64,000 nucleotides of DNA from Natranaeroarchaeum aerophilus. GTDB taxonomy: Archaea > Halobacteriota > Halobacteria > Halobacteriales > Natronoarchaeaceae. Numbering within the stretch: the stretch's first letter is position 1; each line of letters opens with the position of its first letter. The stretch spans positions 124,001-188,000 of the forward strand of contig NZ_JAKRVY010000005.1 in NCBI RefSeq assembly GCF_023638055.1, given 5' to 3'. Below, one piece after another: positions 7,862 to 16,159 of this stretch. A program made the translations under genes and the position numbers. Under the pieces are notes generated by a model. The model was given only the letters and a program-made list of their open reading frames with translations. It was not told the origin of the DNA and ran no database searches.

Positions 7862-8827
7862 ATGCGGACCACACCACTTGGGACGACCGGCGAAGAAGTC
7901 AGTTCGATCTGTCTCGGCCCGATGATTTTCGGCACCGAGGTCGACCGCGAAACGTCGTTCGAGCTACTCGATCGATACTACGAAGCCGGGGGGCGGTTTC
8001 TCGACACCGCAAACAACTACGCGACGTGGATCAAGGGGTACGACGAGCCACAGAGCGAACCGCTGCTCGGTGACTGGCTGGACGAGCGCGGCGTCCGCGA
8101 GGAGATGACCATCGCGACGAAACTCGGCTTCAACTACGGCGAGACGTCCCAGAGCCTTGCGCCCGAGATCGTCGAGCAGGAGATCGCTGGCAGTCTCGAC
8201 CGGCTCGGGATCGATCAGATCGACCTCCTGTACGCCCACGTCGATGACTTCGATACGCCACAGGAGGCGACGATGCGAGCGTTCCAGCGAGCCATCGACG
8301 CCGGTCACGTCCGACATCTGGGGGCGAGCAACTTCCTCGGCTGGCGACTGGCGCGAGCGAACCGGATCGCCGAGGAACAGGGGCTGACACCCTACCAGTG
8401 TGTCCAGCCACGCTTTTCGTACTACACCCCGAACCGCGGCGCTGATTTCGGTGGACAGGTAAGCGGAACCGACGAGTTACTCTCCTATGCCGCCCACGAC
8501 GATCTCACTGTTCTGCCGTACTCACCGACCCTGGGCGGCTGTTACGGCCGTGAAGACCGCGGAGTTCCCGAGGGCTACGTCAACACCGAGAATCGGGTCA
8601 AGCGCGATATCGTCGACGATATTGCCGATGAAAAGGATTTGAACGGCAACCAGATCGTTCTTGCGTGGCTGCTTGGCCGCGACCAGCCCACCGTACCGAT
8701 AATCGGCGTTAGTACGCAAGAACAACTCGATCAGAACCTCGCTGCACTTGATGTCGAGTTCACGGCCGACGAGCGTCGTCGGCTCGATTCCGTCGAGCAG
8801 ATGGGGATCTTCCCGTGGCGCGACTGA
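7862..8827 (+). CDS. Aldo/keto reductase
   Basis: This 321-residue NADPH-dependent oxidoreductase has a TIM-barrel aldo/keto reductase fold. The catalytic tetrad can be read as Asp48 and Tyr53 (FLDTANNYATW), Lys87 (IATKLGFNYG) and His126 (LLYAHVDDF). The usual LGASNF strand (HLGASNFLGWRL) and a C-terminal cofactor region VPIIGVSTQEQLDQNLAAL are present. The substrate cannot be inferred. A TATA-like TCTTAAG near 7830-7836 lies about 30 bases before the ATG. It stands alone between the sensor kinase and an IS remnant. Confidence 0.92.
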   Translation: MRTTPLGTTGEEVSSICLGPMIFGTEVDRETSFELLDRYYEAGGRFLDTANNYATWIKGYDEPQSEPLLGDWLDERGVREEMTIATKLGFNYGETSQSLAPEIVEQEIAGSLDRLGIDQIDLLYAHVDDFDTPQEATMRAFQRAIDAGHVRHLGASNFLGWRLARANRIAEEQGLTPYQCVQPRFSYYTPNRGADFGGQVSGTDELLSYAAHDDLTVLPYSPTLGGCYGREDRGVPEGYVNTENRVKRDIVDDIADEKDLNGNQIVLAWLLGRDQPTVPIIGVSTQEQLDQNLAALDVEFTADERRRLDSVEQMGIFPWRD

Positions 8828-8834
8828 GGGGGTA

Positions 8835-9078
8835 GTGTTCAACGCTTTTGCGTGGGAGATTGTTGATCCAGTTGCGTTGCTCGTATAGCTGATTGAGAGC
8901 CGCGTGTATAGCGGCTCCTGATCGATGACTCGAATCGTCGCAACCAGCGTGAATCGGCTCGGGGCTTAACCCCAAGGCGTTGCACGACGATACAACCCGA
9001 TTAACACAGCAGTTTCTGCAGGAACTCCGGGAGAATCACGACATCGAACATGCCGTAATTCTTTCTCGTCGCAGTCAT
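8835..9078 (+). mobile_element. Decayed insertion-sequence remnant (transposase fragment plus end-like sequence)
   Basis: No intact gene lies between the aldo/keto reductase and the sugar kinase. In frame from 9001 the sequence reads LTQQFLQELRENHDIEHAVIL and then loses frame. This matches the FxxELRExHDVxxAVFL stretch before the second catalytic Asp region of haloarchaeal DDE transposases (IS6-like). The left part begins GTAGTGTTCAACGCTTTTGCG, which resembles a terminal inverted repeat. Stops and frame breaks show it is inactive. Family assignment rests on recall of the motif. Confidence 0.55.
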
Positions 9079-9118
9079 ACTGTGTGTATATGAACAGCCC
9101 CCACAACCACGATGATCT

Positions 9119-10009
9119 ATGACCCGAGTACTGAGTGCTGGCCACGTCAACTGGGATGTGACGCTCCGACTCGACGAGTTACCGGAGCCGGACGGTGAGG
9201 CCCGGATCAGCGCCCAGTCGAGCGGCGGTGGGGGTAGCGCCGCGAACACGGCGGTCGCGCTGTCGAGTCTCGACGTCGAGGCAGGAGTCCTCGGAAGCGT
9301 CGGCGATGACGAGAACGGTCAGCGGGTTCGTGACGAACTCGCCCAGCGCGGACTTGATCTATCCGCACTCCGGGAGATCGAGGGGGGAACGACGGCAGTC
9401 AAGTATCTCCTGATCGCCGCGGATGGCACCGTGGCGGTGCTGGGCAACGACGGCTGTAACGAGGCGGTACGGCCGGACGACATTGATCCCGGCCGGCTCG
9501 ACGGGGTCGATCACCTTCACCTGACGAGTCAGCGCCCCGCAACGGCGCGTCGACTCGCCGAACTCGCGCGTTCCAGTGGTGGAACCGTAAGCTTCGATCC
9601 CGGTCGGCGGCTTCCCCACCGTGACTTTTCGGGTGCGCTCTCGCTTGCCGATCTGGTGTTCTGTAACGACCGCGAGGCCAGTGTTGTGGGCGAACTGGAG
9701 CCGGAACTACGGGCGGACTGTACGCTCGTCGTCAAACAGGGAAGCGAGGGGGCTCTGGCCATCGCGGGAGAGGAGGAGTACCACCACGCGGGGTTCGGTA
9801 TCGATTCAATCGACACGAGCGGCGCGGGAGACGCGTTTGCCGCCGGATTTCTCACAGAATGGCTCGACGGCGACGATATCGAGCGATGCCTGGCTGTCGG
9901 GAACGCCTGCGGTGCGCTCGCGGCAGAGCAGCAGGGGGCCAGAACGACCCCGACGCAGGAAGCAATCGAACAGCTACTCCATCGTGAGACTGGATCTGTG
10001 GATGAGTGA
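9119..10009 (+). CDS. PfkB-family carbohydrate/nucleoside kinase
   Basis: This 296-residue sugar kinase has the ribokinase fold. The N-terminal Gly-rich signature GGGGSAANTAVALSSL lies at about 37-51. The C-terminal PfkB signature DTSGAGDAFAAGF lies at 232-244, with Asp238 as catalytic base. The sequence GHVNWDVTLRLDELP at the start is normal for the family. Two genes downstream lies a nucleoside phosphorylase. Haloarchaea use a PfkB-type ribose-1-phosphate kinase in a non-carboxylating pentose bisphosphate pathway, so ribose-1-phosphate is a plausible substrate. That is inference; fructose or other sugars cannot be excluded. Confidence 0.88.
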   Translation: MTRVLSAGHVNWDVTLRLDELPEPDGEARISAQSSGGGGSAANTAVALSSLDVEAGVLGSVGDDENGQRVRDELAQRGLDLSALREIEGGTTAVKYLLIAADGTVAVLGNDGCNEAVRPDDIDPGRLDGVDHLHLTSQRPATARRLAELARSSGGTVSFDPGRRLPHRDFSGALSLADLVFCNDREASVVGELEPELRADCTLVVKQGSEGALAIAGEEEYHHAGFGIDSIDTSGAGDAFAAGFLTEWLDGDDIERCLAVGNACGALAAEQQGARTTPTQEAIEQLLHRETGSVDE

Positions 10010-10051
10010 GGACTTCGGACGAGTTTAGTATCCCCTGTCCCTGTTAGGAAT

Positions 10052-10507
10052 ATGCTCGGACTCGGTGCACCCTTTATGACGCTCTGGCTCTCGATAGCTG
10101 GCGCACTTATTGCTGCCGTAGCGCTGTTGCCGCTGCTGTACTTCATGAGTGAGGGACTGACACCCGCCTACGTGCTGGCAGCGCGGCGACGTGGCTGGTC
10201 GATCGAGGAGGTCTCCCTGCTACAGGCACTGTCTGCATACGTTCTTGCGACAGGAGTTCTTGGCGTGGTCTTCGGCGTCGCATACCTGCTTGTCGCCGCA
10301 ACCGGGATCGCGTGGCTGATTCCGTCCGTTGCGGCTGCAGCGACTGTCACGTCAGTGGCGTACTTCCTGTTTACCCGACTGGCGTTGCCCGACGCGGACC
10401 TCGAACTTCGTCGTGCCCGCCTGCTGAAGATCCAGCTGCTCTCGACCGCGTTCCTCTACGGGCTGGTACTGATGGTCCTCGTCCCGTCGCTCGCACTCGG
10501 CGTGTGA
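10052..10507 (+). CDS. Small multi-pass membrane protein, function unknown
   Basis: This 151-residue protein has about four hydrophobic helices: residues 7-31 (LWLSIAGALIAAVALLPLLYF), 57-83 (ALSAYVLATGVLGVVFGVAYLL), 85-107 (ATGIAWLIPSVAAAATVTSVAYFLF) and 128-149 (LLSTAFLYGLVLMVLVPSLAL). A basic loop AARRRGWSIEE lies between the first two. No known family is recognised. It starts 42 bases after the PfkB kinase gene and lies upstream of the phosphorylase gene, all on the same strand, so it may be part of a nucleoside-related operon, possibly as a membrane partner. Confidence 0.75.
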   Translation: MLGLGAPFMTLWLSIAGALIAAVALLPLLYFMSEGLTPAYVLAARRRGWSIEEVSLLQALSAYVLATGVLGVVFGVAYLLVAATGIAWLIPSVAAAATVTSVAYFLFTRLALPDADLELRRARLLKIQLLSTAFLYGLVLMVLVPSLALGV

Positions 10508-10575
10508 GTGAGGTCGTATACTCACACCCACCGCGATAGCGCGCGTTTTTTGACGGCCGTTGACGAACAACCGGT

Positions 10576-11301
10576 ATGGCAAAACAGCCCCACTTGCTCG
10601 TCGAACCGGGCGACCTGAACGAGATCGCGCTCCTTCCGGGCGATCCGGGCCGTGTCGATCGAATTGCAGGCCAGTGTGAAAACTCCGAAACTGTTGCGGA
10701 AAACCGCGAGTACAAACTCGTCAACGCCGAGTACGGCGGTACAGCCGTGACCATCTGTTCGACCGGGATTGGCTCGCCCTCTGCCGCAATTGCCGTCGAG
10801 GAGCTCGCCGCAGTCGGCGTCGAGACGTTCATCCGCGTCGGGACGACTGGTGCACTCCAGTCCGGCATCGAGATCGGCGACATGGTCGTCGCCACCGGCG
10901 CGGCCAAAGACGAGGGAACGACCGGGCGCTACGAATCGGAAACTGTGCCAGCAGTCCCCGAGTACGACGTTCTCTCGGCACTCGTTGACGGCGCGGAAGC
11001 GAACGACGAGGATGTCCACATCGGCCCCGTCGCCACGGACGACGCATTCTACGCCGAGACCGAGGAGTACGTCGAGGCGTGGGAGTCGGCGGGCGTCCTC
11101 GCCGTCGAGATGGAGGCTGCTGCGATCTTTACCCTCGCCCGACGGAAAGGACTCTCCGCGGGGGCGATCTGTACTGTCGACGGTAACCTCGTTGAGGGTA
11201 CACAGAAGGGCGAGACCGACGACGACGAACTCCCCGAGAAAGCGAAAAACAACGTCGAGCGCGCGATCACGATTTCGCTCGACGCCGCGACGTCGCTGTA
11301 G
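10576..11301 (+). CDS. udp: Uridine phosphorylase-type nucleoside phosphorylase
   Basis: This 241-residue enzyme cleaves nucleosides with phosphate to give the base and ribose-1-phosphate. PNP/UDP family features are clear: LLPGDPGRVDRI near the N-terminus (phosphate binding), ICSTGIGSPSAAIAVEELA, FIRVGTTGALQ, and LAVEMEAAAIFTLARRKG, where the MEAAA motif contacts the ribose. The C-terminal CTVDGNLVEG and the short length resemble uridine phosphorylase more than purine-specific enzymes. Substrate range cannot be fixed from sequence. Released ribose-1-phosphate could be taken up by the PfkB kinase encoded upstream. Confidence 0.9.
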   Translation: MAKQPHLLVEPGDLNEIALLPGDPGRVDRIAGQCENSETVAENREYKLVNAEYGGTAVTICSTGIGSPSAAIAVEELAAVGVETFIRVGTTGALQSGIEIGDMVVATGAAKDEGTTGRYESETVPAVPEYDVLSALVDGAEANDEDVHIGPVATDDAFYAETEEYVEAWESAGVLAVEMEAAAIFTLARRKGLSAGAICTVDGNLVEGTQKGETDDDELPEKAKNNVERAITISLDAATSL

Positions 11302-11361
11302 ACCGCTCTCCGGGTATCGAAGCCCTTATGGCTGCACTGGCCGTTCGTTGCCGTAACAACC

Positions 11362-11892
11362 ATGTCCGAGAAACCCGCCTCTATGTATCGGCAGATAGAC
11401 AAGCCCTCCTACACGCGCCGCGAGTATATGGGAGGAATTCCCGGCTCGAAGATCGCCCAGCATCAGATGGGCGACCTGCAGGCCGATCCCGACGACTACC
11501 CCGTCCAGATCAGTCTGGTCACCGAGGAAGCCGTCCAGTTGCGCCACGGCGCGCTCGAAAGCGCCCGCCTGTCGGCGAATCGCCACCTCATCAAGGAGTT
11601 CGGCGAGGGCAACTACAAGATGACCCTGCGCAAGTTCCCCCATCAGGTCCTGCGGGAGAACAAGCAGGCAACCGGTGCCGGGGCCGACCGTGTCTCCGAC
11701 GGGATGCGCCAGTCCTTCGGCAAGATCGTCGGCACCGCCGCCCGGATTCCCGAAGGCGACCGCATCTTCACCGCCTGGTGTGACGTCGACCAGGCTGCCG
11801 AGGTCAAAGAGGCCTTCCGGCGATCCTACAACAAGCTCTCGCCGCCGTGTCGCATCGTCGTCGAGCGCGGCGAAGAGGAACTCGTCTCCTGA
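11362..11892 (+). CDS. rpl10e: 50S ribosomal protein L10e (L16/uL16)
   Basis: This 176-residue protein is archaeal L10e, the counterpart of bacterial L16, which lies near the peptidyl-transferase centre and the A-site tRNA. Family hallmarks include [15 protein letters not shown] near the N-terminus, [39 protein letters not shown], and [11 protein letters not shown]. The length is normal. A TATA-like CCCTTATGG near 11324-11332 lies about 30 bases before the ATG, consistent with its own leaderless promoter. It is followed by a short zinc-finger gene. Confidence 0.97.
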   Translation: MSEKPASMYRQIDKPSYTRREYMGGIPGSKIAQHQMGDLQADPDDYPVQISLVTEEAVQLRHGALESARLSANRHLIKEFGEGNYKMTLRKFPHQVLRENKQATGAGADRVSDGMRQSFGKIVGTAARIPEGDRIFTAWCDVDQAAEVKEAFRRSYNKLSPPCRIVVERGEEELVS

Positions 11893-12017
11893 GATCGGTC
11901 GGCCGGTTTTTTGTGCGAAACAGTATCAGTAACCGCTCCCTTACAGAGCTATCCCTCGCGTAATCAATCGCATAACTAATCGGTGGGTGATCATGTGTTG
12001 GAAACACGTGACAATAG

Positions 12018-12170
12018 ATGTCGATGCTTGGCCGAATGGTTGGGACGTTGCGCACAACTCGGGAACATACTCTGTTCTGTGAGTGCCGACAGTGCGGCAC
12101 GACGCTTGATCCGACCGATCTAACCTGTCCCGAATGCGGAAGCAGTGATCTCGTGACCTACGACCTGTGA
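12018..12170 (+). CDS. Small zinc-ribbon protein (50 residues)
   Basis: This short ORF encodes 50 residues with two CxxC-type knuckles: EC-R-QC (FCECRQCGTTL) and CPECGSSDLV, separated by about 15 residues, forming a plausible four-cysteine zinc ribbon. The N-terminus is MSMLGRMVGTLRTTREHTLF; a second ATG six bases downstream is an alternative start. Such mini zinc-finger proteins are numerous in haloarchaea and some affect motility or biofilm, but this one has no assigned role. Its stop lies 4 bases from the end of the convergent coiled-coil gene. Coding status rests on the regular Cys pattern. Confidence 0.7.
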   Translation: MSMLGRMVGTLRTTREHTLFCECRQCGTTLDPTDLTCPECGSSDLVTYDL

Positions 12171-12174
12171 GCAG

Positions 12175-14562
12175 TCACCGGGATCTCACGAAAGCGCCGA
12201 AACAAACGATCGCCAGTGCTGCAAACACGCCTGCCAGCACGAGCGCGTCAGCGACGGCCGCCCCGCCAGCGGCGAGCAGACCGAACGTCCCGGCACCTCC
12301 GAGAGCAGGCGCGAGCACGTGCTCGCGAGCGACGTCGCTAGCGATCTCACGGACCTCGTCATCGCTCGGGCCGTCATCTACGTCGATCACCGACTCGACC
12401 TGTGACTGCAACTTGTTCAGGTCAGAACGAAGCGCATCGACGTCGTCATCGTATCGTGTTTCCATCTCGTTGAGTGTGCCCTCCAGTTCCTCGACACGGT
12501 CACCCGTGCTTTCCAGCTCCGCAACGCGATCGAGTGTGCCCTCCAGTTCATCGACGCGCTCGTTGATCGTCTCCAGCTCCGCGATCCGCCGGTCCGCGTC
12601 TGCAAGTGAGGACTGGAGCGAGTCGAGCCGTTCGCCAGCGTCTTCGAGGGAGTCGGACAGATCATCGACGGTCGCGACTGCCCCTTCGATCGACTCGACG
12701 CGCTCGTCGATCGCTTCGTTCGACAACTCCACTGCCCCAATCCGTCCAGCCTGTTCGTCGACCGTCTCGTTGAGGTCGTCGACGCGATCGTCGGTCGAAG
12801 ACGCTTCCTGCTCGATGCGCTCGATCCGGGACTCAGTCTCCGAAACCCGTTCGCGTACAGTTTCGGTGTCGGCTTCGACGTCGTCGAGCCGCGAGACGAC
12901 CCCGTCGGTCCGCTCGATCGCGGTATCCGCTCGCGCTTCGACGTCGTCAAGGTGCGTTTCGAGGTCTTCGATCCGCTCAACGGCGCTGTCGAGGTCATCT
13001 CCAGTAGTTACAAGCGACTGATCGAGGGCCGCTACCTCCGACTGCAGGTCCTCCCGTGAGTCGAGCGTCGCTTCGATATCGTCGATCCGATCGAGGAGTT
13101 CGTCTGCAGGCTCGGTCACATCGGTTTCGAGTGCTTCGATTCGTGAGCGGCTCCCGTCGAACTCCTCGCGAAGCGCCGACAGCGCGTCGTCGAGCTCGGC
13201 GACGGTTTCCTCGAGGTCGCTGTCGGGTGTGTCCTCGAGTCGACTGTCGAGCGAATGCTGTCGTTCCGCGAGGTCGTCGTGGCGCTCTCGAAGCTGCTCG
13301 ACATCGTCGGCTACCGCATTCAGCTCCGAAGACAGCGATGCGAGCTCCGCATCTTCGATCTCGGCAAGCCGGGCATCGAGTCCATCGACCGCCTCGCCGA
13401 GATCAGACATCGCGGTCTGGTCGGCCTGTGCGTCGACGCGCTCGCGGAGGTCCGTGATGCGTTCGTCGAGGGCTTCGACTGTCGTGGTGCGGTCGGGTGG
13501 TACGGCGTTCTCGCCTGGGGGGCTGTCCGATCTGTCGCCTCCCGAATCGCTGGACGCCTGGCCCGAAGAAGTTGTTGCCGCCTCGCTGGCACTCCCCGAC
13601 TCGACTGCAGTGGCCGTTTCCACGGACGAACGCTCGACATCCGGAGCGAGGCGCGCCCCGCGGGCGACCGCAGTGATTGGGTCCTCGAGGACGCGGAGCT
13701 CCTCGATCTCGAACGACAGATCTGCCCCGGTGAGAAGTTCGTCAAGCGTCTCGCCGATACCCGCTGGCCGGGCCGCCGAACCTGCGACAACGACCGGCAG
13801 CACCGCACCGTCGATCTCGGTGTGTTCGAGCACCGCGTCTACGACGTACGAGAGGAGGTTCTCGTAGTACATCCCGAGAACGTCGCCGTCTCCGGTCGTG
13901 AGATCGTACGTCTCGCGTTCGTCGGCGACCGTGCTCGGATCACGATCCGTCGCATCGGCGACCTGTTTGTCGATCCAGTTGCCGCCGCGGCCCAGGCCGA
14001 ACTGAGCGACTGGCCGCCCATCGTCCAGCAGACAGACTTCGCTCGTCCCGGTGCCAAGCACCACCGCCACTCCGGTCGGCGCGTCGGTACCAAAGCCCGC
14101 GTAGCCTGCGGCGACGCCGCGCGTGACCGACTCCGATTCGTAGCCAAGCGACCCGAGTCGACTGTCGATCGTCCGCCGGTGAAACAGCATGTCGACGTCC
14201 CTGTCGACCGGTTCGGACGGCGCGGCGAACACTGCCCGTTCTTCCTCCTCGGCCGCTCCAAGGACCTGCTCGATCAGTAGCTCGGCCAGCACGGCGTCGA
14301 CGTCGCGCTCACCGGTGAGGACGCCACCCCGTAGCAGTGACTCGACTGGTGCGTCGAACATCCCCGCGAAGTCGGTCGCACCGTTGCCGACTGCATACAC
14401 CGTCCCATCACGTTCGACGTACTCGACCTCCCCGCTTGACAGCATATCGAGCACCATCTCATCGTCCGGTAGTTCGACGAAGTTCGTTCGCTCGGTCGTC
14501 GGTTCGACGCCGTCCCGTGCGACTGTGGTGAAGCGGTCGTCGATATCGAGTCCGATCGTCAT
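12175..14562 (-). CDS. Actin/Hsp70-like ATPase domain fused to a long coiled coil and C-terminal membrane anchor
   Basis: This is a 795-residue chimeric protein. Residues 1-305 look like an actin/Hsp70-fold nucleotide-binding domain: phosphate-1 loop GLDIDDRF (4-11), phosphate-2 loop VAVVLGTGTSEV (165-176), GRGGNWIDKQVAD (191-203) and an adenosine-type VVVAGSAARP (257-266). A Ser/Gly/Asp-rich linker covers about 307-358. Residues about 359-725 form a nearly continuous acidic coiled coil with heptad Leu/Ile/Val spacing. The last 40 residues are hydrophobic and Gly/Ala-rich, with two likely membrane helices (about 754-770 and 772-791) ending FVRSR. This suggests a membrane-tethered, ATP-responsive scaffold. 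Function is not known; Hsp70-like, MreB-like or segregation roles are possible. Confidence 0.8.
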   Translation of the reverse strand: MTIGLDIDDRFTTVARDGVEPTTERTNFVELPDDEMVLDMLSSGEVEYVERDGTVYAVGNGATDFAGMFDAPVESLLRGGVLTGERDVDAVLAELLIEQVLGAAEEEERAVFAAPSEPVDRDVDMLFHRRTIDSRLGSLGYESESVTRGVAAGYAGFGTDAPTGVAVVLGTGTSEVCLLDDGRPVAQFGLGRGGNWIDKQVADATDRDPSTVADERETYDLTTGDGDVLGMYYENLLSYVVDAVLEHTEIDGAVLPVVVAGSAARPAGIGETLDELLTGADLSFEIEELRVLEDPITAVARGARLAPDVERSSVETATAVESGSASEAATTSSGQASSDSGGDRSDSPPGENAVPPDRTTTVEALDERITDLRERVDAQADQTAMSDLGEAVDGLDARLAEIEDAELASLSSELNAVADDVEQLRERHDDLAERQHSLDSRLEDTPDSDLEETVAELDDALSALREEFDGSRSRIEALETDVTEPADELLDRIDDIEATLDSREDLQSEVAALDQSLVTTGDDLDSAVERIEDLETHLDDVEARADTAIERTDGVVSRLDDVEADTETVRERVSETESRIERIEQEASSTDDRVDDLNETVDEQAGRIGAVELSNEAIDERVESIEGAVATVDDLSDSLEDAGERLDSLQSSLADADRRIAELETINERVDELEGTLDRVAELESTGDRVEELEGTLNEMETRYDDDVDALRSDLNKLQSQVESVIDVDDGPSDDEVREIASDVAREHVLAPALGGAGTFGLLAAGGAAVADALVLAGVFAALAIVCFGAFVRSR

Positions 14563-14699
14563 TCGTGTCCGTGGTTCTCAGGGGGCCATTATGGGTGTTG
14601 TGCCGGTCGGTGGCTCACCACACGCGACCACCACCGCGTCCTGCGGTCGCGTCGAAACGAAGCCCTTAACACTCGAACTCTCCTCAGTCCGAATGCACT

Positions 14700-14770
14700 G
14701 GGACCGTGGGGTAGTGGTATCCTCTGCGGATGGGGTCCGTAGGACCCGAGTTCAATTCTCGGCGGTCCCA
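14700..14770 (+). tRNA. tRNA-Pro (anticodon GGG)
   Basis: A complete cloverleaf can be drawn over 71 bases without an intron. The acceptor stem GGGACCG pairs with CGGTCCC and the discriminator base is A. The D loop carries AGTGGTA. The anticodon stem TGCGG/CCGTA encloses the loop ATGGGGT, with U33 followed by anticodon GGG. The T arm is CCGAG-TTCAATT-CTCGG. The CCA end is not encoded. No repeat of the tRNA 3' end was seen downstream. Confidence 0.93.
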
Positions 14771-15083
14771 TATTCTGTCGCGAACAAAAACGTGAGCGAC
14801 AGTACTGTGGATGTCGACGAGAATTGAGCACGCAAGTCGCAGCCGACGAGTGACAGCGAGAATCGGCGCTTCTTGGCCATTCGCTTCTCGCAGATCGTGC
14901 CGAAGTGGTTCGCTCGTTCACTCCGGTTCATTGGTGGCTCTCCAGCGGTGATCGTTCCGAACGGTCGCCCGGACCACCACGATCATGAACCAACCCAGCA
15001 CGATCGAAGCGACCCACTCCCCGGAGACCGCGGATGTCGGTATCACCACCAAGCTTTTGCAGACTCCAGAGCAAGCAGTATGT
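14771..15083. other. Intergenic region between tRNA-Pro and the TA pair
   Basis: No convincing gene is seen in these 313 bases. A TATA-like AAGCTTTTGC near 15050-15059 lies about 30 bases before the antitoxin start at 15084. A longer in-frame antitoxin reading from 14985 exists, but the added residues look non-coding. Confidence 0.5.
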
Positions 15084-15236
15084 ATGAGCCTCACCACCGA
15101 CGATTTCGCCGAATTCCTTGCCGAGGATCCGGAGGACGATACCGATGTCCCGCTCGGAACGGCACTGAGCGAGCTGGCTGTTGATGTTGAGACTGACTCT
15201 GTCGAGGCGGTTCGAGATGTCCGCGAGCGGCTATGA
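15084..15236 (+). CDS. Small acidic protein, putative antitoxin of a VapBC-like pair
   Basis: The product is 50 residues: MSLTTDDFAEFLAEDP, then acidic sequence, then TALSELAVDVETDSVEAVRDVRERL. It is small, acidic and mostly helical. Its stop overlaps the ATG of a PIN-domain reading frame by 4 bases (ATGA), the usual antitoxin-toxin coupling. No DNA-binding motif such as AbrB or ribbon-helix-helix is evident, so the antitoxin assignment rests on position. The downstream toxin frame is broken, so the antitoxin may be a relic. Confidence 0.6.
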   Translation: MSLTTDDFAEFLAEDPEDDTDVPLGTALSELAVDVETDSVEAVRDVRERL

Positions 15237-15621
15237 AGCTCTTCCTCGATACGAACATTCTCGTCGCAGCCGTCACTGACGACACTGATCGATCCGAGCA
15301 GGCAACGAACTACTCGACGAGTTCGATGACATCTTTGTATCCGTTCTGAGCCTCATGGAACTCCGGAGCGTACTGACGAAGAAAAAGCAGTTCGAGCGCG
15401 AGCGAATTGAGCAGATAGAAAACCGCATCACCTCCCGTGCTACCATCTCGTTTCTCGATTCCTCCGACGTGATGGATGCAAACCGTCTCCAGTCCGAGAC
15501 GCTACTGTACCCGATGGATGCACTTCTTATCGCAGCTGCGGACGCCGTCGATGCGACACTGATTACGTTCGATAGCGAACTTCTCGAACACGGAGCAAAG
15601 CGACCACAAGACGTGGTATGA
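15233..15621 (+). pseudogene. PIN-domain toxin gene broken by a frameshift
   Basis: The frame opens with MKLFLDTNILVAAVTDDTDRS, containing the first PIN aspartate (Asp6), then runs into a stop after about 35 codons. Shifting frame near 15300-15305 restores a good PIN sequence: NELLDEFDDIFVSVLSLMELRSVL with the Glu, then [26 protein letters not shown] with the C-terminal acidic pair, ending at 15621. The frame offset equals one missing base (or two extra). With it repaired the protein would be about 129 residues, normal for VapC. It is either a real inactivating mutation or a sequencing error. It overlaps the putative antitoxin by 4 bases. Confidence 0.8.
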
Positions 15622-15799
15622 GTTAGAAGATGTCGCTGATCGCAATCTTCGACTGATCCGTCCCGCGATAATCCCCGCTGCCGTGCTGGACGTCGCCAGC
15701 ACGAACAGCGGAGCCAGCACTGCGTCGATCAGGTCGATACCATCCTCACGTCGGACCCCGTCAGGGATCCAGTTTGCATAGCGACGAGACCGGCCACGC

Positions 15800-16159
15800 G
15801 TGCCGCCGAAAAACGTCGGATTACCCTGGTTTGACCACCGTCTACCCGCTGGTTACAGCGCTGAGATCGTATTTATCGACGAGTACCGCGAGAGTTTCGA
15901 CGTCCCCGAGGATCGGTACGATGAGTGGATGGCGGTGATGGAAGAGCAACGAGAAGAGTGCGAAACTGGTGCGAACGGCAACGGGAGCGGCGACGATCCG
16001 AACGGGGACGACGATGGTCCAGATGAGAACGGGAACGACTCCGACGACAACTCACAGGACCAGATGCCCGGATTCGGACTCGGTGCTGCAATAACTGCAA
16101 TCGGCGGTGCTCTGGGTGCGAAACGGTATCTTTCTCGTAGAGACTCCGAACAGGAGTGA
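15800..16159 (+). pseudogene. C-terminal remnant of a PGF-CTERM surface protein
   Basis: This open frame ends with an acidic Gly/Asn/Asp linker (about residues 58-88) followed by QMPGFGLGAAITAIGGALGAKRYLSRRDSEQE. That is the tripartite PGF-CTERM signal: PGF motif, hydrophobic helix and basic cluster. It is recognised by archaeosortase A for lipid anchoring of secreted proteins. The preceding 55 residues ([37 protein letters not shown]) could be the end of a larger ectodomain. No signal peptide or upstream coding region is visible in frame, and the start is only a weak GTG. It is best read as the stranded tail of a truncated surface protein. Confidence 0.65.

Noticed and set aside
13255-14280. 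Plus-strand open frames opposite the coiled-coil gene
   Set aside because: They are Arg- and Ser-rich with no domain; the minus-strand frame is a continuous 795-residue protein with clear coiled-coil periodicity.
15502-15720. Minus-strand frame opposite the PIN pseudogene
   Set aside because: It lacks a family match and overlaps the better supported PIN sequence.
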